Of a stretch of 6,865 nucleotides of DNA, positions 1 to 6,838 are shown one piece after another. The notes below the pieces were generated by a model. The model did no database searches and was not told the origin of the DNA. It saw only the letters and a list, made by a program, of their open reading frames with translations. How positions within the stretch are numbered: the stretch's first letter is position 1; the number at the start of each line of letters is the position of its first letter. The position numbers and the translations under genes are program-made. The stretch is from positions 1 through 6,865 of the forward strand of contig QFOL01000213.1 in assembly GCA_003241215.1 (NCBI GenBank), given 5' to 3'. Source of the DNA: Agrobacterium fabrum. Lineage in GTDB: Bacteria > Pseudomonadota > Alphaproteobacteria > Rhizobiales > Rhizobiaceae.

Positions 1-22
1 GACGGACAGAAGGACTGTATCT

Positions 23-724
23 ATGGCTCAACAATTGCTCATGCCAAAGGCAACGGCTGTATGGCTGGTTGACAACACCGCGCTGTCGTTCGATCAGATT
101 GCCACGTTCTGCAAACTGCATCCGCTCGAAGTCAAGGCGATTGCCGACGGTGAAGCCGCGCAGGGCATCAAGGGCCTCGACCCGATCGCGACGGGACAGC
201 TTTCCCGCGACGAGATCGCCCGCGCCGAAGCCAATCCGAACCATAAGCTGAAGCTCTCCGAGCCGAAGGTCCGCGTGCCGGAATCCAAGCGCCGCGGCCC
301 GCGTTACACCCCGGTTTCCAAGCGTCAGGACCGTCCGAACGCCATTCTCTGGCTCGTTCGCAACCACCCGGAACTGAAGGATGCACAGATTTCGCGTCTC
401 GTTGGCACCACGAAGTCGACGATCGAGCAGATTCGCGACCGTACCCACTGGAACTCGGCCAACCTGACGCCGATGGACCCGGTAACGCTTGGCCTCTGCA
501 GCCAGATCGATCTCGACCTCGAAGTCGAACGCGCCTCGCGTGGCCGCCCGCTGCCGACAGCCGAAGAACTCGACAACACGCTGCAGCCGGCAACGGCGAC
601 GGAAGGTCTCGATTACAGCTTCCAGCGTGAAGAAGACGATCAGATCGACGCCGACGCAGTCTTCAAGAAGCTCTCCTCGCTGAAGTCGACGCAGAAGGAC
701 GAAGACGAGGACGATCAGTACTGA
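23..724 (+). CDS. trcR: DUF1013 family cell-cycle transcriptional regulator (TrcR-type)
   Basis: A 233-residue protein matching my memory of the alphaproteobacterial DUF1013 family, which NCBI names cell cycle transcriptional regulator TrcR. Visible in the sequence: an N-terminal block (residues 8-43) with a helix-turn-helix-like run around LSFDQIATFCKLHPLEVKAI; a basic linker near 82-104 (SKRRGPRY); and a second helix-turn-helix-like segment at about 105-143 (DAQISRLVGTTKSTIEQIRD, then RTHW). The last 30 or so residues are highly charged and acidic (QREEDDQIDADAV, ending KDEDEDDQY) and probably disordered. No signal peptide or membrane segment is seen, so it should be cytoplasmic. The ATG at 23 has an AGAAGGA ribosome site at 8-14, eight bases away; an in-frame ATG at residue 7 lacks such a site. 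It is apparently a single-gene unit closed by the hairpin at 745-774. Family call is strong; the DNA-binding role rests on the family name and helix pattern. Confidence 0.88.
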   Translation: MAQQLLMPKATAVWLVDNTALSFDQIATFCKLHPLEVKAIADGEAAQGIKGLDPIATGQLSRDEIARAEANPNHKLKLSEPKVRVPESKRRGPRYTPVSKRQDRPNAILWLVRNHPELKDAQISRLVGTTKSTIEQIRDRTHWNSANLTPMDPVTLGLCSQIDLDLEVERASRGRPLPTAEELDNTLQPATATEGLDYSFQREEDDQIDADAVFKKLSSLKSTQKDEDEDDQY

Positions 725-744
725 TCGACGTTTTCGAATGCTTG

Positions 745-774
745 AAACCCGGCCTCAGCGCCGGGTTTTTTGTT
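745..774 (+). terminator. Rho-independent terminator after the DUF1013 gene
   Basis: A perfect nine-base-pair stem, AAACCCGGC (745-753) with GCCGGGTTT (760-768), encloses a six-base loop CTCAGC. The right arm runs into six consecutive T residues (766-771). It starts about 20 bases after the TGA of the plus-strand gene. Read from the other strand it also follows the yggS stop, but its minus-strand T tract is only three bases, so it should work mainly on the plus strand. Confidence 0.9.
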
Positions 775-781
775 TATGGCC

Positions 782-1441
782 TTATCGCGTACCGAAGATG
801 GCCGAGCCCACACGCACACTGGTGGCGCCGAATTCAACGGCCGTTTCGAAATCGCCCGACATACCCATGGAAAGTTTCCCAAGACCGCACTCCCTGGCAA
901 GCTTCGCCAGCAGCGCAAAATGCGGGCCGGGATTTTCATCCGCCGGCGGAATGCACATCAGGCCCTCAACCGGAAGCTTCAGCTCCTCCTGGCAGAGTTT
1001 AACGAAAGCAACGGTTTCTCGCGGGTCGATACCCGCCTTCTGCGGTTCAAGCCCGGTATTGACCTGAACGTAAAAACGTAGGCTGCGGCCCTGTTTGCCG
1101 CATTCCTCGGCAAGCGCCCGGGCAATCTTTTCCCGGTCGACACTTTGCACGACATCGAACAGCGCGACCGCATCCGCCGCCTTGTTGGATTGCAACGGGC
1201 CGATCAGATGCAACTCTATGCCGTCAGTCTTCTCTTTCAGCGCTGGCCACTTGCCCTGCGCTTCCTGCACCCGGTTCTCCCCGAACACCCGCTGGCCGGC
1301 ATCGATGACCGGCTGGATCGCCTCCGCCTCGAAGGTCTTCGAGACCGCGACAAGGGCAACGTCCGCCGCCTTGCGTCCGGATTTCTCCGCAACATCGGCA
1401 ATGCGCTGCCTGACATCCTCAAGACGTGCTTCGATTTCCAT
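782..1441 (-). CDS. yggS: YggS/PROSC-family pyridoxal-5'-phosphate homeostasis protein
   Basis: A single-domain PLP-binding protein with the fold of the alanine racemase N-terminal barrel, but too short to be a racemase. Family members bind PLP without known catalysis and buffer free PLP in the cytoplasm, with effects on amino-acid and B6 pools. Numbered from the ATG at 1441 (219 residues): the Schiff-base lysine is K35 in VAVSKT; GENRVQE lies at 54-60; HLIGPLQSNK at 78-87; SMGMSGDF at 191-198 and RVGSAIFGTR at the C-terminus supply phosphate-binding residues. Length is close to E. coli YggS (234). An in-frame GTG one codon upstream (1444) is possible, but the GAGG at 1449-1452 sits seven bases from the ATG and only four from the GTG, so I prefer the ATG. 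It converges on the DUF1013 gene and diverges from leuS; it is probably monocistronic. Confidence 0.93.
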   Translation of the reverse strand: MEIEARLEDVRQRIADVAEKSGRKAADVALVAVSKTFEAEAIQPVIDAGQRVFGENRVQEAQGKWPALKEKTDGIELHLIGPLQSNKAADAVALFDVVQSVDREKIARALAEECGKQGRSLRFYVQVNTGLEPQKAGIDPRETVAFVKLCQEELKLPVEGLMCIPPADENPGPHFALLAKLARECGLGKLSMGMSGDFETAVEFGATSVRVGSAIFGTR

Positions 1442-1448
1442 CACAAGA

Positions 1449-1452
1449 CCTC
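1449..1452 (-). promoter_or_regulatory. Ribosome binding site deciding the yggS start
   Basis: On the minus strand the bases read TTGAGGTCTTGTGATGG. GAGG is seven bases before the ATG at 1441 and four before the overlapping GTG at 1444; normal spacing favours the ATG. Confidence 0.6.
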
Positions 1453-1583
1453 AATTTGAACCATTCGCAACGCTAACTAGACGCCGATTGCCTTGATGCC
1501 AAGCGGGTTTAGCACCATTTGAGGCACGCTGGCCAAGATTGAACGCCCGAATGCCCCGCCAAACTTGACGCCCCGGTCGTTTC

Positions 1584-1631
1584 ATGGTGAAGGTCAGCGC
1601 AAATTTTTCCCCTCGATACCCGGAATTCTAA
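1584..1631 (+). other. 15-codon upstream ORF ending three bases before leuS
   Basis: ATG at 1584 opens MVKVSANFSPRYPEF and stops at TAA 1629-1631. Three bases (ACA) then separate it from the leuS ATG at 1635, in the same frame. It has no leucine codon, so it is not a classical leucine attenuation leader. No purine-rich ribosome site precedes its ATG, and leuS itself has only a weak CGGA at 1621-1624. Terminating ribosomes could re-initiate on leuS if the ORF is translated, but a chance ORF of this length is quite likely. Confidence 0.25.
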
Positions 1632-1634
1632 ACA

Positions 1635-4265
1635 ATGGCCATCGAACGTTACAATCCTCGCGACGCCGAGCCGCGCTGGCAGCAGAAATGGAACGAAGAC
1701 AAGGTTTTCGTCACCGACAACAGCGATCCGCGTGAGAAATATTACGTTCTGGAGATGTTTCCCTATCCGTCGGGACGCATCCATATGGGCCATGTCCGCA
1801 ACTATGCCATGGGCGACGTGGTCGCCCGCTACAAGCGCGCCCGCGGTTTCAACGTTCTGCACCCGATGGGCTGGGACGCCTTTGGCATGCCTGCCGAAAA
1901 CGCCGCCATGCAGAACAAGGTTCACCCGAAGGACTGGACCTACCAGAACATCGCCACCATGCGCGGCCAGCTGAAATCCATGGGCCTGTCCCTGGACTGG
2001 ACCCGTGAATTCGCCACCTGCGACGTGGAATATTACCATCGTCAGCAGGCGCTGTTCGTCGATTTCATGGAAAAGGGTCTGGTCTATCGCAAGCAGTCCA
2101 AGGTCAACTGGGACCCGGTCGACCATACGGTTCTCGCCAATGAGCAGGTGATCGACGGCCGCGGCTGGCGCTCCGGCGCGCTGGTCGAACAGCGCGAGCT
2201 GACGCAATGGTTCTTCCGCATCACCGATTTCAGCCAGGACCTGCTGGACGAGCTGGACACCCTGGACCAATGGCCGGAAAAAGTGCGCCTGATGCAGAAG
2301 AACTGGATCGGCCGCTCCGAAGGCCTGTCGCTGCGCTGGCAGACCGTTGCCGACACGGCGCCGGAAGGTTTCTCCGACATTACCGTCTACACGACACGCC
2401 CGGACACCCTGTTCGGCGCCTCCTTCCTGGCGATTGCCGCCGACCACCCGCTGGCCAGGGAACTGTCCGCGAACAACCCTGATATCGCCGAGTTCTGCGA
2501 CGAATGCCGTCGCCATGGCACCTCGCTCGCAGCACTCGAAACGGCTGAAAAGAAAGGCATCGATACCGGCGTCAAGGTCGTGCATCCGCTGGACCCCAGC
2601 TGGGAACTGCCGGTCTACGTCGCCAACTTCGTGCTGATGGATTATGGCACCGGCGCAATCTTCGGCTGCCCGTCGGGTGACCAGCGCGATCTGGATTTCG
2701 CCCGCAAATACGGCCTGCCGGTCGTGGCCGTCGTCGCCCCCGAAGGCCCGGATGCGGAAAGCTTCACCGTCGAGGACACGGCCTATACCGATGACGGCGT
2801 GATGATCAATTCCGGCTTCCTGAACGGTATGAACACAACGGACGCCTTCGAGGCGGTGGTGCAGAAGCTTTCCGCGCAGACGCTGGGCAATACGCCGCAG
2901 GCCGAGCGCAAGGTCAATTTCCGCCTGCGCGACTGGGGCATTTCCCGCCAGCGTTATTGGGGTTGCCCGATCCCGGTCATCCATTGCGAAGTCTGCGGCG
3001 TCGTGCCGGTTCCGAAAAAGGACCTGCCGGTCAAGCTGCCCGACGATGTGACCTTCGACGTGCCCGGCAACCCGCTGGACCGGCACCCCACCTGGCGTCA
3101 TGTCGCCTGCCCGCAATGCGGCCATGACGCACGCCGCGAGACGGATACGATGGATACATTCGTCGATTCCAGCTGGTATTACACGCGCTTCACCGCGCCG
3201 TGGGAAGACGCGCCGACCGACCCGAAGGTCGCCAATCGCTGGCTGCCGGTGGATCAGTATATTGGCGGTATCGAGCATGCCATCCTGCACCTGCTCTATT
3301 CGCGCTTTTTCACCCGCGCGATGCGCGAGACGGGTCATGTTGACGTCAAGGAACCTTTCAAGGGCCTGTTCACCCAGGGTATGGTGGTCCACGAGACCTA
3401 CAGCCGCGGTGAAGGAACGGCGCGTGAATGGGTGCCGCCTGCCGAGCTGAGGATCGAGGAAAACGACGGCACGCGCCGAGCATTCCTGCTCTCTTCCGGC
3501 GAAGAGGTGAAGATCGGCTCCATCGAGAAAATGTCGAAGTCGAAGAAGAACGTGGTCGACCCTGACGATATCATCGCATCCTACGGCGCCGATACCGCAC
3601 GCTTCTTCGTGTTGTCGGACTCCCCGCCGGATCGTGATGTCATCTGGTCCGAATCGGGTGTTGAGGGCGCGAACCGTTTCGTCCAGCGCGTCTGGCGCAT
3701 CATCGGCGAAGCTGCCGAAGAGCTGAAGAGCGTTAAGCCGAAGCCGGCAATCGAAGGCGAAGGGCTGGCGGCCTCCAAGGCGGCCCACAAGACGCTGAAG
3801 GCCGTTCAGGAAGATCTGGACAAGCTCGCCTTCAACAAGGCCATCGCCCGCATCTACGAACTGGTCAATGCGCTGGCCGGTCCGCTCGCCGATGTCGCCG
3901 CTGGCGGCAAGCCGGAAGAGGTCAAGGCAGCCGCACGCGACGCCGTCGAGATTCTTATCCGCATCATCGCCCCCATGACGCCACATCTGGCGGAAGAATG
4001 CTGGTCGGCGCTGGGCAATGAGGGCCTTGTGGCCCAGACACCGTGGCCAAGCTTCGTCGCCTCGCTGGTCGAGGAAAACGATGTGGTCATGCCCGTGCAG
4101 GTTAACGGCAAGAAGCGCGGTGAATTGACAATCGCGCGCGATGCGGATCAAGATGCGGTCCGCACGGCCGCCCTTGCGCTGGATGCCGTCAAATCGATTC
4201 TTGCCGGTGGCGAGCCCAAGAAAGTCATCGTGGTTCCGCAGAGGATTGTGAACATTGTTGTCTGA
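1635..4265 (+). CDS. leuS: Leucyl-tRNA synthetase (class Ia)
   Basis: Charges tRNA-Leu with leucine using ATP in the cytoplasm. Full length at 876 residues (E. coli about 860). Catalytic Rossmann fold: the HIGH signature is HMGH at 50-53 (context [14 protein letters not shown]) and KMSKS is at 632-636. The CP1 editing insertion, roughly 230-430, carries the threonine-rich TTRPDT at 253-258 and the second editing element [16 protein letters not shown] at 337-352. [12 protein letters not shown] (434-445) returns to the core, followed by a zinc-ribbon-like insertion with C451/C454 and C492/C495, then [13 protein letters not shown] near 504-516. The helical anticodon-binding domain occupies about 680-800 and the C-terminal domain shows [12 protein letters not shown] from 820. 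The ATG at 1635 is chosen because an in-frame TAA lies two codons upstream; its ribosome site is weak. It leads a run with lptE and holA and overlaps lptE by 11 bases. Confidence 0.98.
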   Translation: MAIERYNPRDAEPRWQQKWNEDKVFVTDNSDPREKYYVLEMFPYPSGRIHMGHVRNYAMGDVVARYKRARGFNVLHPMGWDAFGMPAENAAMQNKVHPKDWTYQNIATMRGQLKSMGLSLDWTREFATCDVEYYHRQQALFVDFMEKGLVYRKQSKVNWDPVDHTVLANEQVIDGRGWRSGALVEQRELTQWFFRITDFSQDLLDELDTLDQWPEKVRLMQKNWIGRSEGLSLRWQTVADTAPEGFSDITVYTTRPDTLFGASFLAIAADHPLARELSANNPDIAEFCDECRRHGTSLAALETAEKKGIDTGVKVVHPLDPSWELPVYVANFVLMDYGTGAIFGCPSGDQRDLDFARKYGLPVVAVVAPEGPDAESFTVEDTAYTDDGVMINSGFLNGMNTTDAFEAVVQKLSAQTLGNTPQAERKVNFRLRDWGISRQRYWGCPIPVIHCEVCGVVPVPKKDLPVKLPDDVTFDVPGNPLDRHPTWRHVACPQCGHDARRETDTMDTFVDSSWYYTRFTAPWEDAPTDPKVANRWLPVDQYIGGIEHAILHLLYSRFFTRAMRETGHVDVKEPFKGLFTQGMVVHETYSRGEGTAREWVPPAELRIEENDGTRRAFLLSSGEEVKIGSIEKMSKSKKNVVDPDDIIASYGADTARFFVLSDSPPDRDVIWSESGVEGANRFVQRVWRIIGEAAEELKSVKPKPAIEGEGLAASKAAHKTLKAVQEDLDKLAFNKAIARIYELVNALAGPLADVAAGGKPEEVKAAARDAVEILIRIIAPMTPHLAEECWSALGNEGLVAQTPWPSFVASLVEENDVVMPVQVNGKKRGELTIARDADQDAVRTAALALDAVKSILAGGEPKKVIVVPQRIVNIVV
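4240..4245 (+). promoter_or_regulatory. Ribosome binding site within the leuS 3' end, for lptE
   Basis: AGAGGA lies inside the last leuS codons. It is nine bases before the TTG at 4255 and twelve before the adjacent in-frame TTG at 4258. No ATG or GTG in the lptE frame is available here, so this site supports a TTG start. Confidence 0.6.
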
Positions 4266-4803
4266 CGTTTTTTCAAGATGGAGCCGCGTCGCGGCAGCGA
4301 TTTCCGTCGTGACGATGGCCGGTCTTCTGGCAGGCTGCCAGGTGCGCCCGCTTTATGGCGAGGCTTCCGGAACCAAGGAGAGACTGGCGGCCGTCAGCGT
4401 CTCCGAGACCGGCGGCAGAGTCGGGCAGGAAGTCCGCAACCAGTTGATCTTTCTGATGTCCGGCGGCGCTGGCGAACCCGCCACGGCGCAATATAACGTC
4501 AAGGTTTCCGTGAGCTCGAGCGCCACATCGACGGAAGTGCAGAATTACGACCTGACGACCCGCGCGAACAACAATTACGATGGCCCCTACCCCGGCCGTG
4601 TCGTGATGAACGGTCAATATGTGCTGACGCGCGTTTCCGATGGCCAGATCCTGCGCTCCGCACGCCGCAGCGTGACCGCGCAGGTGGACCTGCCGCAGCA
4701 GGAATTCGCCAAGATCAGGGCAACCCGCGATGCCGAGAACCGTGCGGCCCGGGAACTGGCTGAAATCATCCGCACCGATATCGCCGCCACGCTCGGCCGC
4801 TGA
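4255..4803 (+). CDS. lptE: LPS-assembly outer-membrane lipoprotein LptE
   Basis: LptE is the lipoprotein plug of the LptD/LptE translocon that inserts lipopolysaccharide into the outer leaflet of the outer membrane. The 182-residue product opens with a short basic region (R8, R11), a hydrophobic stretch (about 12-26) and a lipobox LLAGC with acylated Cys28. Residue +2 is Gln, not Asp, consistent with sorting to the outer membrane. RPLYG just after the lipobox and the C-terminal block [20 protein letters not shown] are features I associate with alphaproteobacterial LptE. The start is TTG at 4255, supported by AGAGGA at 4240-4245; TTG 4258 is an alternative. The next in-frame ATG (4315) would remove the basic region and most of the signal peptide. 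It overlaps leuS by 11 bases, suggesting translational coupling, and holA begins 11 bases after its stop. Confidence 0.88.
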   Translation: MLSDVFSRWSRVAAAISVVTMAGLLAGCQVRPLYGEASGTKERLAAVSVSETGGRVGQEVRNQLIFLMSGGAGEPATAQYNVKVSVSSSATSTEVQNYDLTTRANNNYDGPYPGRVVMNGQYVLTRVSDGQILRSARRSVTAQVDLPQQEFAKIRATRDAENRAARELAEIIRTDIAATLGR

Positions 4804-4814
4804 GAGCGGCGGCC

Positions 4815-5852
4815 GTGACGGAGATAAAGTCCCATGAATTCGAGCGCTTCGCCGAAAATCCGGCGGAGCGCTTTCGCGTTTTCGTGCTTTACGGCCCGGA
4901 TCGCGGTCTCGTGTCGGAACGCGCAGGCGTCATCGCCAAGAAGACTGGTATCGATCCCGATGACGCTTTCGCATCGCTGAAACTGACCGCATCCGATCTG
5001 CAGGGCGACCCCGGCCGTCTGCTCGACGAGGTGAATGCCATCGGCCTTTTCGGCGGCGAAAAGCTCGTCTGGGTCAAAGGTGCTGCGGCCGAAAAAGCGC
5101 TGGTGGATGCGCTGCAGATTCTTGCCGAGACACCGCCGGAAGCGAGCTTCCTCATCATCGAAGCAGGCGACATCAAGAAGGGTACGGGACTGCGCAAGAT
5201 CGCAGAACCAGCGCGCTCCATCGCCGCTATTCCCTGCTATGCCGACGATGCGCGCTCATTGAACGCATTGATCGATCAGGAACTCTCCGCCGATAATCTG
5301 CGCATTGCGCCAGCCGCACGACAGAGGCTAATCGAATCCCTGGGTGGTGACCGTATCGCCTCCCGCAACGAAATCCGCAAGCTGGCGCTCTATTGCCGCG
5401 GAGCCGACGTAATCGAGGAAGACGATGTGCTGGCGATCATCGGTGACGCCAGCACAGTTTCCGCAGACGATGCCGTCGACGCCATTCTGAAAGGCGACAG
5501 AAACGCCTTTTTCCACGCGACGCAGAAGATCGTCTCTTCGAAGACCCCGATCTTTCTTGTGCTCCAGGGGTGCCTCAAGCAATTCCAGTTGCTCGACCAG
5601 ATGCGGGCCGAAATGGATGAGAAAAAACTGCAGGCCGGACAGGTCATGCAGACACTTGGACGCCACATCCATTTCCGCAGAAAACCCATCATCGAAAGAG
5701 CCCTGCGAACCTGGCAGCCAGCGGCGATCGCCCGTGAGATGAACCGTCTGCAGGCCGCCATCCTGCAAAGCCGTCAGCGGCAAAGCCTGGAGGAAAGCGT
5801 GGCCCTTCTGACGCTGCTATCGACCACACTGCAATCCGGCCGCGGCGGATAA
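4815..5852 (+). CDS. holA: DNA polymerase III subunit delta
   Basis: The delta subunit of the clamp loader, which opens the beta sliding clamp during replication. At 345 residues it matches the E. coli length (343). The N-terminal domain contains VLYGPDRGLVSERAG (24-38), the degenerate nucleotide-fold loop typical of delta, which lacks a working Walker A motif; delta itself is not an ATPase. FLIIEAGDIKKGTGLRKIAE further along fits the same domain, and the C-terminal collar-domain region includes KTPIFLVLQGCLKQFQLLDQ. The GTG at 4815 lies 11 bases after the lptE stop with only a weak GAG-containing ribosome site, so coupling to lptE is plausible. An ATG at 4834 has a better upstream GGAGAT but is out of frame. 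This is the last gene of the leuS run, closed by the hairpin at 5851-5890. Confidence 0.93.
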   Translation: MTEIKSHEFERFAENPAERFRVFVLYGPDRGLVSERAGVIAKKTGIDPDDAFASLKLTASDLQGDPGRLLDEVNAIGLFGGEKLVWVKGAAAEKALVDALQILAETPPEASFLIIEAGDIKKGTGLRKIAEPARSIAAIPCYADDARSLNALIDQELSADNLRIAPAARQRLIESLGGDRIASRNEIRKLALYCRGADVIEEDDVLAIIGDASTVSADDAVDAILKGDRNAFFHATQKIVSSKTPIFLVLQGCLKQFQLLDQMRAEMDEKKLQAGQVMQTLGRHIHFRRKPIIERALRTWQPAAIAREMNRLQAAILQSRQRQSLEESVALLTLLSTTLQSGRGG

Positions 5853-5890
5853 AAAAAGCCCTCGCGCTGCAGCTGCAAGGGCTCTTTTTT
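5851..5890. terminator. Bidirectional terminator between convergent holA and fdxA
   Basis: AGCCCT (5857-5862) pairs with AGGGCT (5878-5883). A run of seven A precedes the left arm and TCTTTTTT follows the right arm, so the U tract is good in both directions. The interior includes the ten-base palindrome TGCAGCTGCA (5868-5877), which can add an upper stem. The left A tract begins inside the holA TAA stop codon, so the gene and its terminator share bases. Confidence 0.88.
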
Positions 5891-5920
5891 AGTCATGATT
5901 TCGACGCCACGCCGCAGAAC

Positions 5921-6259
5921 TCAGTCGCCCTGCCCTGGCTCGGCGGAAAAATAGAGTTCCAGCTTGCCTTCAACGCCGTCCATTTCCTTGGCTTCCGGCA
6001 TCGGGTCGCGCTTGATCGTGATATTAGGCCAGATTGCCGCATATTCGGCATTGAGCTTCAGCCACTTGTCGAGACCCGGCTCCGTATCGGGCTTGATGGC
6101 CTCGGCGGGACATTCCGGTTCGCACACACCGCAATCGATGCACTCATCGGGATTGATCGCGAGGAAATTTTCACCCTCGTAAAAGCAGTCGACAGGGCAA
6201 ACCTCGACGCAATCGGTATATTTGCAGCGGATGCAATTGTCGGTCACGACATATGTCAT
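5921..6259 (-). CDS. fdxA: Seven-iron ferredoxin FdxA ([3Fe-4S][4Fe-4S])
   Basis: A soluble low-potential electron carrier of the Azotobacter FdI type, 112 residues. By comparison with FdI numbering (shift of one), C9, C17 and C50 should hold the [3Fe-4S] cluster and C21, C40, C43 and C46 the [4Fe-4S] cluster; C12 and C25 are the extra cysteines also found in FdI. The motifs read [17 protein letters not shown] and [12 protein letters not shown]. The C-terminal half ([16 protein letters not shown]) is the usual cap of this family. The frame stays open upstream to an ATG at 6307, but the ATG at 6259 gives the family length and has GGAG at 6266-6269, six bases away. It lies downstream of the S4-domain gene on the same strand, 158 bases apart, and converges on holA. 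The redox partner cannot be read from this context. Confidence 0.95.
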   Translation of the reverse strand: MTYVVTDNCIRCKYTDCVEVCPVDCFYEGENFLAINPDECIDCGVCEPECPAEAIKPDTEPGLDKWLKLNAEYAAIWPNITIKRDPMPEAKEMDGVEGKLELYFSAEPGQGD

Positions 6260-6417
6260 GATGAACTCCAGAATATGCAGGCCGGGTCTGTGGGCTTCGG
6301 AACACAAGCCGTCGCCCGGAATTCAGACAGGGCAATTTCGCAAGTGAGGTAATGCCTTTGCATTCAGATAGCAAGGATAAACAATTCTGAAAAAGGGGTG
6401 CAGTCTGGAGGTTTATT
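6260..6417 (-). promoter_or_regulatory. fdxA upstream region with a potential RNA hairpin
   Basis: A 158-base gap between the S4-domain gene and fdxA, long enough for a separate fdxA promoter. I found no convincing -35/-10 pair; TTGCTA on the minus strand (about 6372-6377) has no good -10 partner. A two-part inverted repeat lies in it: outer CCGGG (6282-6286) with CCCGG (6315-6319), and inner GGCTT (6293-6297) with AAGCC (6306-6310), with a mismatched internal loop between them. It ends about 12 bases before the fdxA ribosome site and could form in the mRNA leader. No U tract follows, so it is not a standard terminator. Confidence 0.35.
6266..6269 (-). promoter_or_regulatory. Ribosome binding site deciding the fdxA start
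   Basis: On the minus strand TCTGGAGTTCATCATG places GGAG six bases before the ATG at 6259. This supports the 112-residue product over the 128-residue extension beginning at 6307. Confidence 0.75.
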
Positions 6418-6834
6418 CTAATCTTTGCTTCCGTCGCTATCAGACAGAAACCTGTCGAGCGCCCTGCGCTCTTTTTTGGTGGGGCGCCCGCTGCCCGGCT
6501 GACGCAACGCCTGCTCAAGAGGCGTCAGCCTGTCGGAAGGCTCCCGCGGCGGTGTCTGGTCGTCATAGAGAAGTCTGGCTTCCTCATAGGGCCCACGCCG
6601 TGTCCCGCCGGACTTGACGACGAGCATTTTGTCCATGCGCTCGAAACTGATATCGAGCCTGTCACCCGCCTTCACCGCATGGCTGGGCTGGCGGATGGTA
6701 AGCCCGTTGACCTTGACATGGCCTGACTGAATATAGCCTTGGGCAAGCGAACGGGACTTGGCCATACGGGCAAAGAACAGCCACTTGTCCAGACGCTGAC
6801 GCGTGCTTTCCAGTGGCTGTTCGCTGTTTCCCAT
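6418..6834 (-). CDS. hslR: S4-domain RNA-binding protein, Hsp15/HslR-like
   Basis: A 138-residue protein with an S4 RNA-binding domain at about 14-62: RLDKWLFFARMAKSRSLAQG followed by SGHVKVNGL and AVKAGDRLDI, the classic S4 pattern. E. coli Hsp15 (133 residues) has the same arrangement and binds free 50S subunits that carry nascent chains after premature dissociation, so a ribosome-rescue or recycling role is the family inference. The C-terminal part is basic (GSGRPTKKERRALDRF) and then ends in a short acidic tail, again as in Hsp15-like proteins. Cytoplasmic; no membrane segment. The ATG at 6834 is four bases after the stop of the preceding minus-strand gene, implying co-transcription and possibly coupling; only a weak GAAGAAG-like purine stretch precedes it. 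Rhizobial genomes often label it simply RNA-binding S4 domain protein. Confidence 0.87.
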   Translation of the reverse strand: MGNSEQPLESTRQRLDKWLFFARMAKSRSLAQGYIQSGHVKVNGLTIRQPSHAVKAGDRLDISFERMDKMLVVKSGGTRRGPYEEARLLYDDQTPPREPSDRLTPLEQALRQPGSGRPTKKERRALDRFLSDSDGSKD

Positions 6835-6838
6835 AGGC

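Larger units (their letters stand above)
1445..1634. promoter_or_regulatory. Divergent yggS/leuS intergenic region
   Basis: This 190-base gap separates two divergently transcribed genes and must hold promoters for both unless a longer leader exists. I could not assign a convincing -35/-10 pair. On the plus strand a CTTGAC hexamer at 1564-1569 resembles the alphaproteobacterial -35 box, but nothing like a -10 box lies 16-18 bases downstream. On the minus strand TTGGCA (1496-1501) has 17 bases to TAGTTA, a poor -10 match. No strong inverted repeat or leucine-rich leader peptide is visible. The last 51 bases contain a short upstream ORF described separately. Confidence 0.35.

Noticed and set aside
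168..593. A 141-codon minus-strand open frame inside the DUF1013 gene, with other overlapping frames.
   Set aside because: Arg/Ser/Gly-rich low-complexity translation typical of GC-rich shadow frames; the plus-strand gene has a good ribosome site, family match and terminator.
738..1459. Several plus-strand open frames (up to 133 codons) opposite yggS.
   Set aside because: They cross the terminator or lie opposite a gene with all YggS motifs, and show no ribosome site or recognisable domain.
1564..1592. CTTGAC at 1564-1569 as a -35 box for leuS.
   Set aside because: The hexamer fits, but the bases 16-18 positions downstream (around 1586-1592, GGTGAAG) bear no resemblance to a -10 box.
1509..4151. 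An 880-codon open frame on the minus strand across nearly all of leuS.
   Set aside because: Its codons align exactly opposite leuS codons, so it stays open simply because leuS uses no TTA, CTA or TCA codon in this stretch, as expected from GC-rich codon bias. Its translation is rich in His, Arg, Gly and Val with no recognisable domain, while leuS carries every synthetase motif.
4834..4836. ATG with upstream GGAGAT as a better start for holA.
   Set aside because: It is not in the holA frame; only the GTG at 4815 opens the frame with the conserved N-terminus.
6260..6307. An N-terminal 16-residue extension of FdxA starting at ATG 6307.
   Set aside because: The family starts at MTYVV, the good GGAG is placed for the ATG at 6259, and the extension covers the potential leader hairpin.
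6171..6518. A 115-codon minus-strand frame spanning the S4/fdxA gap.
   Set aside because: It overlaps both well-supported genes in another frame, has no ribosome site, and its ends resemble frame-shifted readings of those genes.
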